DNA from: Enoplolaimus lenunculus
Lineage: Eukaryota > Nematoda > Enoplea > Enoplida > Thoracostomopsidae
NCBI GenBank assembly: GCA_030248215.1
Contig: JASANG010003183.1
Location: 124,001 to 188,000, forward strand
Direction of reading: 5' to 3'
Length of the DNA: 64,000 nt
A model generated the notes under the pieces. The model was given only the letters and a program-made list of their open reading frames with translations, was not told where the DNA came from and did no database searches. Positions 45,246 through 56,800 of the stretch are shown here, piece by piece. The first letter of the stretch is position 1, and the number at the start of each line of letters is the position of its first letter. Made by a program: the position numbers and the translations under genes.

Positions 45246-46597
45246 GATTTGAGTTTCTGGGTTCGCTGTGTTACAACTCCATAACTTGCAGTAAGCGATT
45301 CAAACACGTCAAACCATGAACTAACCGCTTCACGATTCATACCTATTAATGCACGGGCTCGTGACAGCTTTTCTGGTTTTCGTAATGTAATTCCGGATGA
45401 CGCGTTAATATAATAGCCAACATTTTTTACCAACAGTTTTTGCTTGCGATTTAAATTGTGTGACATTCCAATTGACTCGCACAATCGGTTGACCATTTGA
45501 CGCAATTCTTCGCAGCTAACAGGAAATGCCTCGCACGCAACAATTTGTATTAGTTTTGTCAAAAATTAGAAGAATTGTTTGTAAATTTATACCAAATTAC
45601 ATTTGGTACTTGCATTGCTTAAAAAAGACCACTTACTGCCAAAAACAAATGACTGATGGCATCCGGTCCGTATTCTGTCTAAAATTACAAAAGTATAACA
45701 GTAACATGTTTTCTAATCTTAACTCAAAACCTTTACTTTGCTAGTTCAAAACTTATATAAAACTTTGTATTCAGCAAAAGGTTTTTACTTACACATCTGT
45801 TTTCGGACTCGTTTCCGCATCCGTTCCGAAGCTCACTTAGTGCTTAAATCGTGCCTCAGAATACTGATATCGCCCGACTTTTGGCTTTGCTGAGCTTGGT
45901 CTGGTGACATGTTTGCCCTTTAACTTGCGTTTTTCGTGCACACTTGACGTACTATTCATAACGACACCATTTACCATTATTCTAACTATTTTACTGAGTA
46001 AAAATTAATTTTAAGCTAGAAAAGCTTTGAAATAGTGCTACTTTTATTAACTTTTCACATTATTTGTGAATTTAAGTATGGTAAAGTTCATATTATGATC
46101 CCAGTGTCCAATTGAAGAAACCATAAATCTTCCTATGGCCATGACACCTTATTAGTTAAAAATGAAACAGAATTCAAAAATTATTCAGACTACAATTTGG
46201 AATTTTGGTGGATTATTTAATCAATGAGTTTGCGTTCAAAAAAGTAAAAGTCAAGAAAATCCGGCAATCAGATCTTAAATCTAGCATGGGAAACTTGAAG
46301 CATCATTTAAAAAAATTTGCCGTTAAAATGTGTAACAAACTACTGGCCGATTTAGGCATCTAGCGCTCGGAATATAATAAGAATAGCTACGAAATCACAT
46401 ATATTATTCACTAAAATGTGCTGAATTCAGTGATGTTAAAATGAAGTCAATACATGGAACTAAACTGATCAATCTAGAAAAGTGAAGCATATGACCATAT
46501 TACAAACCTGGTCACATTTGGACACTTTCCCCTAACTCGCGTGCTTATTCAAATTCTAGTACCATAAGATATTCAACAGGACAGTTTGGCTTATACA

Positions 46598-49148
46598 CTG
46601 GGCTAATAAGGAACACGCAAAATTTGACACAGTGCAATTAAAGAACACAAGCAGTTTTTGTTTATTTTAATGTCGAAACGTACAAAATATTTAAAAAATT
46701 TACACCATACTAAGCGCAATGAAAATTCGCATATGCAACATAAATTTCTTTTAATCTGTCTTTATATTGAGTCTGTTAGCGAATAAACGCCAATCCGTTC
46801 GTTAATATCGCGATTTGTGGTATTTAAGGAACACGTTTTGGACTTGAGAAACACTTTGGCAAATAAGGAACATATAGGTTTTAGCCTCGTTTGAGTGTCC
46901 AATGCTCTAAAACAGTACAATTATAAACAGTACATAACCTCAATGAAAAAGTTTTTAACACTGAACAATAAGGCAGTGATCATACTTTATTGGATGCAAT
47001 CAGAGCAAAACAGGTACTTTTTGTTATTTTAGATGCACAATCAGTATGTATCCATTCACCGCACTCACTATAATCGTGCCAGAGTGCAGTCACGTCATGC
47101 GACCACATAATATGGCACATTTTGCAGCGCCAGTCCTTTCTTTCGCTACGTTTTCGATTTTTAGCTGTTGCAGAGGTACTTGGAGTTACGTTTTCAGGAC
47201 TTGTGATTTGCGGTGAAAACTGCGACATGTGTTTCTGCAGATGTTTGCTGGACGTGGTTGCGAAATTCGGATACAATTCGTTGAAGAGAGTTGTAGAAAT
47301 TGTAGGCTGTGAGTCAGTGTACGTGACTTGGGTGTTGAAGTAATGGTTGTCGAGTTCAACACTTGTCACAGATTCAACTCGTTGCATAACGGTGAATTGA
47401 CGCCCGTCTTCTTCAGTTATGGTGTTTCCAAAATCAACAATGCCCTCATGCGTGCTGTGTTGCTCGGAATCAATCACATTGGGAGTTGTATTGTCATTTT
47501 GAGTACTGTCGCTGTTTGAAGACTCATCGGAATCATTATAGTTTGCATCGAAAGCATCGGAAATGCTAAATGCAGTTTCAGGAAAGGCAGCTCGGTCTAC
47601 CGGATATATCCCACAGGAACGAAAGCTTGACACTACGTATTCTGGCTTTACGGCGTAGCGCCGCGCTGTTGTAAAGATGGGGCCGAACACTTGTGGGGTG
47701 ATGGAAGCACCCTCGTTGTGCGCAAAGTAGTGAAAATTTGCTGTCGTCATATATCCGGATTCGCTAATCAATATTAAAGAGTTTGTAGGAAAACACTCAC
47801 CCAAACCGGGCTACGGGCGTTTTCGTTTGAAAATTATTGCTGGATAAATACGATTCCAAAGCATTAGCACATCCGACCACTGTTACTGTGTGTCCGCGTT
47901 CCCCCGAAACCAGCGTTGTAACGTGCTTTGATCCTTTCCGGCATATTACCTTTCCGCGATTAACAACAGTTTGTAATCCCGTCTCATCCATGTTGTAAAT
48001 CAAGTCCGGACGCTCTCGTAAATTATACTTCTCTATTAGCTTTAAGTAATCGTTGAACCAATTGTTTATTCTTGATCTATTAACCGCCAGGGCACGACCA
48101 GTTGAAATATTTTGTGGTTTTCGCAAGGCAAGGTTGTGTCGTTTCTTAAATCGATTCCACCAGTCGTCTCCTACAGTTTTCTTCTCCGCACTAAATCTAT
48201 CGGATTTGCTTGCATCCTGTGCAAGTTTAAAAGCAATTTTTTTAAAAGTTGCCGAAATCAGCGGTACACCACAATTACTAGCTTTTGTTGCCATTTTTGC
48301 ATGCGCACGGTCCTTGTCAGGTGATATCGTCTGGGTTCGCCCGCGTTGTTTACCTTCACGACATAGTTTGTGCACCCGTCGATGCAGGCACGTCATAGGC
48401 ACGTTGTGATTTTTGCGGCATGGCGTACTGGAACGCCTGAAAGTCAACAGATGTTCGACATTTTGAATGCACCACTGTGGTAAACAATACAGCGCAGTAT
48501 ACGTACTTGCTATTGAGCGTTAATAAATACGGTACTAAATCGCGCATATGTTAACTTACTGCTAGCGTGTTTTCAATGTAAAATTTTATGAACCAACGTT
48601 TATCAATTCATTTACTCAAATAGTTTTAAACAAATCACGCGCCGATATAATTAGTATGTCTTAAAATGCGCTAAGCATACATCGTTCCTTAATTATCAAC
48701 GGTGTTCCTAAATACCGTGCGTATGTTCCTTAAACGCCAAAATATGCCTAATTTGGTACCATGACCAGTTTATTGTACATAAGCTTCAAAATTAATATTT
48801 TTAACCAAAAAACCAAGCACGCTATTGTAAAGAAAACATTATGAGCTTTCTAATGATACCAAAAAGTTTACTTACCTCCAATATTAGCGTTTTCCCAGGC
48901 TGGGTAATCTTGGTAAAAAATTGACTAAACTTCGATCGTTTTTATATTTTATTATTTAATGTGCAATAAACACAAACTAACACAGCAACCAATAGGAATT
49001 TAGCAAAAAACGTCACAATGAGAAGCGCGCAAAATTGCACCCAATGACGTTTCTTCTGATCTATGTGGACTAAACAAAAAGCTACGTTTAATATAAAATA
49101 AAGCGTTCCTTAATACCATGTGTTCCTTAATTCCCGTCTCCCCTATAC
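46598..49148 (-). mobile_element. pogo/Tigger-type DNA transposon relic
   Basis: Inverted ends are about CACTGGGCTAATAAGGAACAC on the left and the complement of GGGAATTAAGGAACAC on the right, next to TA; AAGGAACA recurs in subterminal DNA. Inside, on the minus strand, frames 48447-47797 and 47804-46980 match DDE_1/pogo transposases. Motifs: WWNRFKKRHNLALRKPQNIS (CENP-B-type HTH), PDLIYNMDETGLQTV (first catalytic Asp), SESGYMTTANFHYF, and a C-terminal FRSCGIYPVD. The two frames differ by one base near 47800. About 100 residues holding the later catalytic acids are deleted between HYFAHN and EGASITPQ. A PHD-like zinc finger (CKMC...WHDYSECGEWIHTDCA) remains at the C terminus. Not autonomous. 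Confidence 0.85.
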
Positions 49149-49689
49149 GTTTGAAGACACTTGGAAGCATTTCATGTAATACTCGCAAACGAGATGTAGA
49201 TTAGCATACTATGCTTACTGCAGAACAAACGGTGTCTGTCATATCGATTGCAGGAAATTCAAATTTTTGAATATGACAATCCGCTATTGTGATAGGCGCA
49301 GAACGTGTCCCTAGCTTCCACAACATAAACACCATACATAAATCTAACTATGTTTATCAGCAATAGCTTGAACAATTAATTTTGGACCGGATAGCTCTAG
49401 CTTTACACTTCACAGATTAAATTTTTAATACATAAACATGATGTATGGCAGTAAAAAGCAGTAGAAACGTTGCAGAAATTTAAAACGTCTTATGCAAAAC
49501 AAAAGTAGAATATTACTGCAAATCCAAGCTTATGCAACTGTATTTACCGTAAGATATATTTATATATCAACTAGGACTATGCTTAACACCTTTCAAAGTT
49601 CGGTATGATCTATCATAAAATAACTGTCACCTATCCGATTCCCGTATTAACCCTATCTTACAAGAATACTGTATCATTTATCTAAAATC

Positions 49690-49790
49690 TTATTTTTAGT
49701 TAGGATTCGAACCCCAGAAACGAGTTGGAAGCTTTTACCGTCGCCAAACACTGTACAGATTAACGCAGGAGCCAAAGCCAAAGAGGGTTA
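49690..49790 (-). repeat. tRNA-like sequence, possible SINE
   Basis: A perfect B box GGTTCGAATCC on the minus strand, with TGGCGACGG as a weak A box upstream. The acceptor stem does not close. Confidence 0.35.
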
Positions 49791-50302
49791 ACCATATAAG
49801 AAAGTGTCATTTTTCCAGTTTCAAGTGTTCCGATCTTAAGATTTAAAATACATTTTCTTACATTTTAAACACCTGTTTTTCGGTGCCGGCCGTTAATGAA
49901 TAAAATATTAAACAATTTTAAAACATTAAGTGATTATTAAATAAAAATAACCGACGCATGCACAAAACACTAAAAACTGACTAGAAACACATTAAAGCAC
50001 TTTACATTACAAAACAAATTAAATAAAGATTCCATTATAGTAATGTTAATAAAGCTGCAACACCCAACATACATGAATAATTTACGCATCGTTCCAGCTA
50101 ATTGCTACACGCCTGTATTTTCAAGCAAACCAACAACGGTAGAAAACTGCAATTGATGCTAACACCATTTAATACAGCGGTGTCACAAATATTGCAACCG
50201 AAACAAATTTCGCGGTACAGCAGTATTTAAGCTGTTTTTGAAAAAAAATCAGTACAAACTCAAAAATCTTGTTGAATTTGGCAAACATTTATGGTACAGT
50301 AA

Positions 50303-50665
50303 CGGACAGAATTAAGTACAACCGCGGTCGCGACCCAAACGCGGTTCGAATCGCGATCGCTCGCAGACGCAATCGCTCGAAACAGCAATTTACGTGGACG
50401 CAAAAACCGCGATTGCAATCGCAGGTTCGTGGTTAAAATCGCGGCTACAGACGCGGTTAAAATTGCGGTTACAGACGCGTTACACTCGCGGTTACAGACG
50501 CGGTCGGTTCAAACCGCGACTGCGACCGCGGTTCAAACGGCGACTGCGACTGCGGTTCGAACCGCGACTGCGAACGCAATTAAAATCGCGTCTATGATCG
50601 CGTCTCAAACCGCGTTTGAGACGTATCAAAATTGCAACTCCAGCGAAAAATGCCCGATTCTGTTA
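50303..50665. mobile_element. CpG-dense repeat element, possible MITE
   Basis: Left CGGACAGAATTAAGTACAACC and right GCCCGATTCTGTT are loosely inverted. The middle is a run of CGCGGTTACAGACGCG-like motifs on both strands, far richer in CpG than anything else in the window. A second piece at 61376-61500 (in a vinculin intron) ends CCTTAATTCTGTCC. Confidence 0.6.
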
Positions 50666-51683
50666 AATAAATCTATATTTTAGCTAAAAATGCAAAAACC
50701 ACAACATAATGTGTATATTAACGACATCTACGCACTAACTTCAGACAGCACTATTCGGGGGAACGAGAAAGCAACTGAAACTCCGGCACCATATCGATTA
50801 AAGCAGCGAGCAACAGCACAGTATCAGGCTTGCCGCAATTATCCGAGCAGGTTTGGAACTTAATAGATTTAAGATAATCACATTACATTTATCTACTCAT
50901 GTCGAGTAATATAAGTTTACGCGTCGCTTGATTCTTAATTAAAATGCTTCCGGCACAAATTGGTCGTCAGGTTTTTGCCCCGCGTTCATGACAGAATTTT
51001 TTGGTTGAAAGCCCCTCCCGTCATGGGCTCAACAACGCCGGCGTTTTACGCACAACGCATATATGCATGTAAAATTAAACAAATTCCACCCGCAGCAAAA
51101 TACTTCTATGCATAATTTCCTTAATCAGCTACTCTATTTAACTGTTTATCAAAACAAGAACACTAAATTTTCAATTTAAAATTTTCTACTTTTCAAGAAC
51201 GTGGACAAAAAATAACAAAATTACGCTCAATCATTGGGTACTGTTTGCGACTGTAAATGAAAGAAAACAGCAAGCTTGTATCAACATTCGCAGCGTTCCA
51301 CAGTGCAAATTATGTAAGTCTATTCATACTCGAAAAGCATCACCTACGCAACAGACAACAAAATAGTACAGATATGCAAAAGAGAAACAATTTAAACCTA
51401 AGGCTAAAGATAGGTATCCACTGAAACTCACTCTCAATTAGTCAAAATTTTAGACAGATTTTGATTTCATCACTTTTTACATGAAAATTTTCATAAAAGT
51501 AAGTTTAATTTAAAATTTTTTAAAAATTTCCATTTAAAAATCTGTCTATTTTAGGTTTAAAATAGTATTTTCAAAAATTTAAAAAAATTTTGAATTTAAA
51601 AATCTTTAAATTCTCAAGTTTAAAATAATATTTTCAAAATTTTTCGAAAATTTAAATTTTAAATTTTTTTTAATGTATTCTAC

Positions 51684-51689
51684 TGTTTA
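51684..51689 (-). promoter_or_regulatory. polyadenylation hexamer overlapping the vinculin stop codon
   Basis: On the minus strand the end of the frame reads GGC GAA TAA ACA, so AATAAA contains the stop. A later poly(A) site cannot be excluded, as the 3' DNA is A/T-rich. Confidence 0.4.
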
Positions 51690-53822
51690 TTCGCCGACAG
51701 TTTTACGCATCCATCGCAACCGGATACCGGAGTCCGTCCGTACTTTGATCGACGCAGCTTCAGCTGAGCGAACTGTATCTTTGACGCTTTGCATTAAATT
51801 TTGCGCATTCAATACGAGCAATTCCATCGCTTCCTGGTCTTCGCTTCCTCCTGGAAATATAGATAAAATGCAATAAAAAATTTACATTAATGGTTTTAAA
51901 AATCAAATATTAAATATTGAACAAAGAAAATTTAGGGTTTAGTTGCTGGTATGAAGTGACCAATGCCGGCTCAAAAGAGAACTTATTGAATAACATACTA
52001 AGACCCTTCTCCTCGCAGCTGAAACCTGGGACCGGCCACGACATAACCATAGCTACATACTACCATCAAATTAAAATTGACAAGTTAACAACTCAATTTT
52101 TCAAACCAAGTTCTCATCGAATCGAATCAAAAGTCGACTTAAAGTCACATCGCTATAATCCTGCCAGTATCACAAAGTGAAACTGTTCACATTCTTAATC
52201 ACAAATAAACATACCTTGAACACCAAGCATTGTCGCTTTGACAGTTGACAAAATTTTCAGCTGCGTCCCAATCGTTGGAATACGCTCCGATACTTGCATC
52301 AGAGACTAAAATACATAAAGAATCAGTGCTACACCAGTCATGTTAAGGTTAAAGTAGCCAAAAAACCTAAACACCCAATCTTACATAATCTATTGCGTTC
52401 TTCAAATATTATCAAAAACTGGGTTAATCTAAATTTATGGACATATTGCAGCTTAAATCTTCAATAAATTCGATTTAGAATTTTCATTACGTTTTACATA
52501 CTTCACCTTTTCCTGATCATTTCGTGCCCAGTTCGCTGACCTATTCATTATATTTCGCTCCATTTCATTAAACATCCCCATACAATAATTATTAACTCGC
52601 TTTTTCGAATTCAGTATATTTTCACAACCCAACAAAATTCTAAAATGCCGGGAATCCTCCCGGGATCCACTTAAGCCTAGGTAGTTACTTACCGCGCGCA
52701 TCCGTCTATCTGTACACCGGCGTGCCAGAGCGTACGCCAACCGGGCAACCTTCGAAGAAGCTTCAGCAATTTGCATCGCACAATCAATCAAGTCACGTTT
52801 TGAACTTGGATTGTCGGCGCTAAAACCTCATAGAGCGTTTTACAAAAATGAAACTAAAATATGGTCTGCATCTGCTCAGATAGTAACGACCAGTTGTAGT
52901 TTCAATGAAGTGTAGTGGCGCGCGAGAGACATAAATACTGGACAAGAACTTTCGAGCGAAGCAAGAGAGAAGTCAAACTCAATTCTACTCATAAACCTCA
53001 ATATAAAATCGCGGTTTTGATCCCTGATGAGCACCAAGGCCGTGGAGAGCCACAACCTTGGATCCACCTGTGGCAACAATCTGTTTTTACAAGTATTTCC
53101 GAAATTGAAAACCACATCGGGATTCGAACGTCGCAACTCTTGCACTCCAGTCAAAAAGCGATTTCTCACACTGTACCACAATTCCTATCCCGACAGCGTA
53201 CAAACGAAGCTAAATCTAACTCAACGTTTTCTACAAAATACGAAACGGTCACCTTACCGTAACAGCTGACTGAGTCTGGCCATTAAGATTGCCATTGTCT
53301 TTGCAGCGGCGACAATCTCGTTTTCCCGGCTCGACCATTGTCTGATCGCTTGGTGAAGACTATGTGCAGCGCCCTACAACATCAAAACCATCATAAAATT
53401 TTAAATCACATGTTTCGTGAACACCAATTAGATAAACTTAATATTGCTATTATATGGATCAAAATGGTCAAAAAACATCAGTGCTATAAATTCGAGGTCA
53501 AATCCGCCGAGCTTGCATATCTGAAGCACGCGCGAATGTTTTTGAAGTTTTTGGTACCGAAACTGTTGAACTCGCGTTTAAATTATAGCTTAAACATATT
53601 TATAGCAGAAGTAAAAATTGGACGAAGCTTGGTACCACTACTGCCTTCTCGCCACCACAGAAAGATTCAATTAACTTATAAATCCTACCAATATTCGATC
53701 GTCTTCACGCAATGGATAACGCTCCCATTGCATTTCATACTCTTCCGCGTCGGTATCGTCAAAAGTTCCTGGAGCCATTGGTCGCGAAGATGACATAAGT
53801 GATGCTGGAGCCGATGGTTGAC
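51687..53822 (-). CDS. VCL: vinculin tail exons (actin and lipid binding)
   Basis: Exon 53822-53689 is a variable linker ([15 protein letters not shown]). The tail bundle follows: exon 53373-53258 ([19 protein letters not shown]), 52819-52693 ([20 protein letters not shown]...CTDRRMRA), 52305-52215 ([20 protein letters not shown]) and 51850-51687 (ending [12 protein letters not shown]). The tail binds F-actin and phosphoinositides. The last residues differ from vertebrate RKTPWYQ. The TAA stop (51689-51687) lies inside an AATAAA hexamer. Confidence 0.93.
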
Positions 53823-56800
53823 CTGTAATTAGTGCGCGTATTCACAAATGTGTGTATCAGCTGTCACTAGTTGGTGGTAGATATTATGACTTTCCAATCA
53901 CCGAATGTTGACGCTTGAAATACAACACACTTTCACTTTGATTTGCCCTACTTCCACTACAATGTTGATATTAGCAAGAGTGGATGATGTCCACCTTTCA
54001 GCAGAAGAGTGTGCAACTGCTTGGGCTGTACATGGTACTAAATGTACCAGCACGCGTTGCATTTTTGTTCGACCCCCCCTGAATCAGGAGGGGTTTAAGC
54101 AAAAGATTAACAATAAAGTATGCTTCAGTACACCTGCCCCCTTCTTATTTAAGGGGCGTCATCTATGTTGTTTAATCACATTAAAGATGTTTGTATGTGC
54201 ATACAGACCCCCCTAAACAAAGGGGGTAGGCCAAAAACGCAACGCGTGGCAGGTACAATCTTTAATAAACAGAATGTACCCAGTTGCACACTCTTGTTAT
54301 AAAGAGTGATCATCCACTCTTGATATTAGTAATTATAGATGCGTCCGTATAAAAACGTATCGTTCGGTGACAGGTGGCATACACATTTGAGAATATAGAT
54401 CCAACAATCAAAATTTCAAAATACTAAACATCAACACAACACAAAATTTGAATCGGATCGTCCTAGACATGACGCAAACTTTAAGGCGTCACGTTTACAA
54501 ATTTTGCACAGAACGAAAAATTTTTACAACCAAGTAGGTTTTTAAGCTACAACACATTAGAAACGCAAAAATTCTGTTAAAAACGCAACGCGCGCTGGTA
54601 TATTTTGTACCACACAGAAAAAAATCGGTAAGTTGCATAATCTGGTAATGAATGGTATGCCACACCTTCATTCATCCATAGCATTCCACGGTCTTAAACT
54701 AACTGCTCGACCTTCCGCTGTTCAGAAGTGCGTATGAACAGCTTACAAACTGGAGGACTCAGAAATAAAACAGCGTCAATCACTAATCAGCAACGTGCAT
54801 TAATCGTAATAGTTTTAAGACTACACCAAACCATCGCTGGATTATGGCCGGGGGAGGTACGATAAAAACGGTCCATATGATCCTATATCGCACAACGATA
54901 TGACTCGTGTCATGTGTTAAACTCAATATTCATAATACACTCTTGATATAAATAAAATGAAACGCAACTACTACATGCTTATAAGCATCAAAATAAAATC
55001 AAAATTCAAAGCTTACTGCAAAAGTTCTTACTCTATTAAGCCAGCAATAACACCAACAAACGCGAATATTATGAACACCATAGGAATCTTCATACTGAAA
55101 GCGAACAAAATATAAAAAAACTTGCACCGTTGTTATGCTACATTTCTGGGCAAAATGTTAACGTAAGTAATGTCAGTCATCAAACAAACATTAATACCAA
55201 GCAAAAATACTAAAAATCATTAAACTACCTGGTTAAAGAACCATCTTTGAATGAACTAAATACTGGACTCACACACATTTATGTACCAATATTTAAACAA
55301 GCGTCAAAATTACGTTTTGAGGTACGATTTACAATATGAAGTTTGAAGGCATGGAAATGTATGTTCACAGGTTGTATATGAAACTATTTTTAATATTTGG
55401 AAAATATAATTTAAAAAATACCATATTAGCAACCCCTTTGGCATCAGCCAAAAGTGATACTCTGGGCAGTAATTCGCCGAGTAATTTTTACACTTACAGT
55501 TTCATAAATACAAAAGATAGAGCAAAGCCAAATTCATAACAACTGTTCGGGTTTAGAAAATATTGCAACCAGTCTAAAAAACTACTTTAGATTCAATTTT
55601 AATCAATAATTTTAAAACTTTGGTGATTATAAATAAAACTCTCTCTTTCACACGCGGAGAAATTTCTACATAAATTAGTCAATAACAAACACTGCAAAAT
55701 TAAATAAAATATTATTTAGCTAATAAGAATTGCATATAAAATGATTTGAATGCGGCTAAAATGTTAGATTACAAGAGATATTAATTTGCATCACGTAAAC
55801 CAATGAATTTCAAAAATAGTTGGTGTAAATTTTGAATAGATTAGGTACAACTCAAGACCTTTACACTCTGCTCAGTTCAAAGAACGTGATTGGATAACAA
55901 CCCATTACTCTTGTCTTGCGGTTCGATACTGATTGTGATGGCGGATACCGCCTAAATGAAAGCCCCCACCACACTCGATTAGCGCACGTTTTATCTCAAT
56001 AGCGGATCTTTCGGATAAAGCCCTCCACAATGCCGGGACCCAACAAAAACCTAGGATTACTCAACGATTTTGGTCAAGACTCGACCAAAATCTACGCTAA
56101 AGCCTACACCTAAACTAAATCTTAAAAGTATGCGTTAATGCCGGGACCCAACAAAAACCTAGGATTACTCAACAATTGTGGTCAAGACTCGACCAAAATC
56201 TACGCTAAAGCCTACACCTAAACTAAATCTTAAAAGTATGCGTTCTAGCGAAAGCCATAGTACTGCATAAAATTTGTGGTCTACACTGTAAAAACTCGCT
56301 GAACTTGAAAAATTTACATTTAATTATTATCATCACTGCCCTTTGAGATTTATACAAAGTTAGTAGCTATGTAATTACATCACCAATCGCTACTAAAATT
56401 TCACTCATAGAACGCAAGCCAGTCAAATTTTTTGTGCTAAATCATGTTTGGTTTTCACACAATGAGTTTTTTGACACAGCCTGGAAACGCTCGTACACAA
56501 TTTTGCACATTACAGCTCAAGCAAAAAAATCCAAGGTCGCTATCCAAACTTGACACCTTGTTTTTACCTGGCGGTTGTGCTTTCGGAGGTCTCGGTATAT
56601 ACGCACCCAGGCTACCGGGTAGCAATGCAATTCCTGATGGTATGAAATTAATAACCGGGCGCGTCGGGCACGATTCTCTGCCTGAAACAAATTAAAATGT
56701 AAAAGATGATGGACAACAAATTTCGCAAAGAACCAAAAATTTATACATCTTAAACAGTACGTGTGTGCACTGTGTAGGTCAATACAATCGCGACCACTTG

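Larger units (their letters stand above)
42200..45570 (-). mobile_element. second pogo/Tigger-type transposase relic, interrupted
   Basis: Minus-strand N-terminal part at 45562-45250 (LRKPEKLSRARALIGMNREA, VSSWFDVFESL) and core at about 43330-43020 (LDLIWNIDETEF, EHGTLTTLIAAVSATGK) match the same transposase family as the element at 46598-49148. The stretch 43335-45245 separates them and is probably a later insertion. Towards 42344 the frame is broken by several stops. A short C-terminal fragment may lie at 42577-42344. No clear termini seen. Confidence 0.7.
49149..51686. other. intergenic downstream of vinculin
   Basis: Contains the tRNA-like piece and the CpG-dense element listed separately. 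51410-51680 is poly-A/T-rich and probably holds the vinculin 3' flank. No other gene seen. Confidence 0.5.

Noticed and set aside
47762-47798. A 37-nt intron in the pogo transposase
   Set aside because: GTGAGT and TTAG flank it in phase, but the sequence between also aligns as transposase, so a one-base frame change is the simpler reading.
49690-49790. Functional tRNA gene on the minus strand
   Set aside because: B box is perfect but acceptor and anticodon stems do not pair; kept only as a SINE-like sequence.
50394-50683. Arg/Leu or Ala/Thr-rich frames in the CpG-dense block
   Set aside because: Translations of a CGCG-rich repeat.
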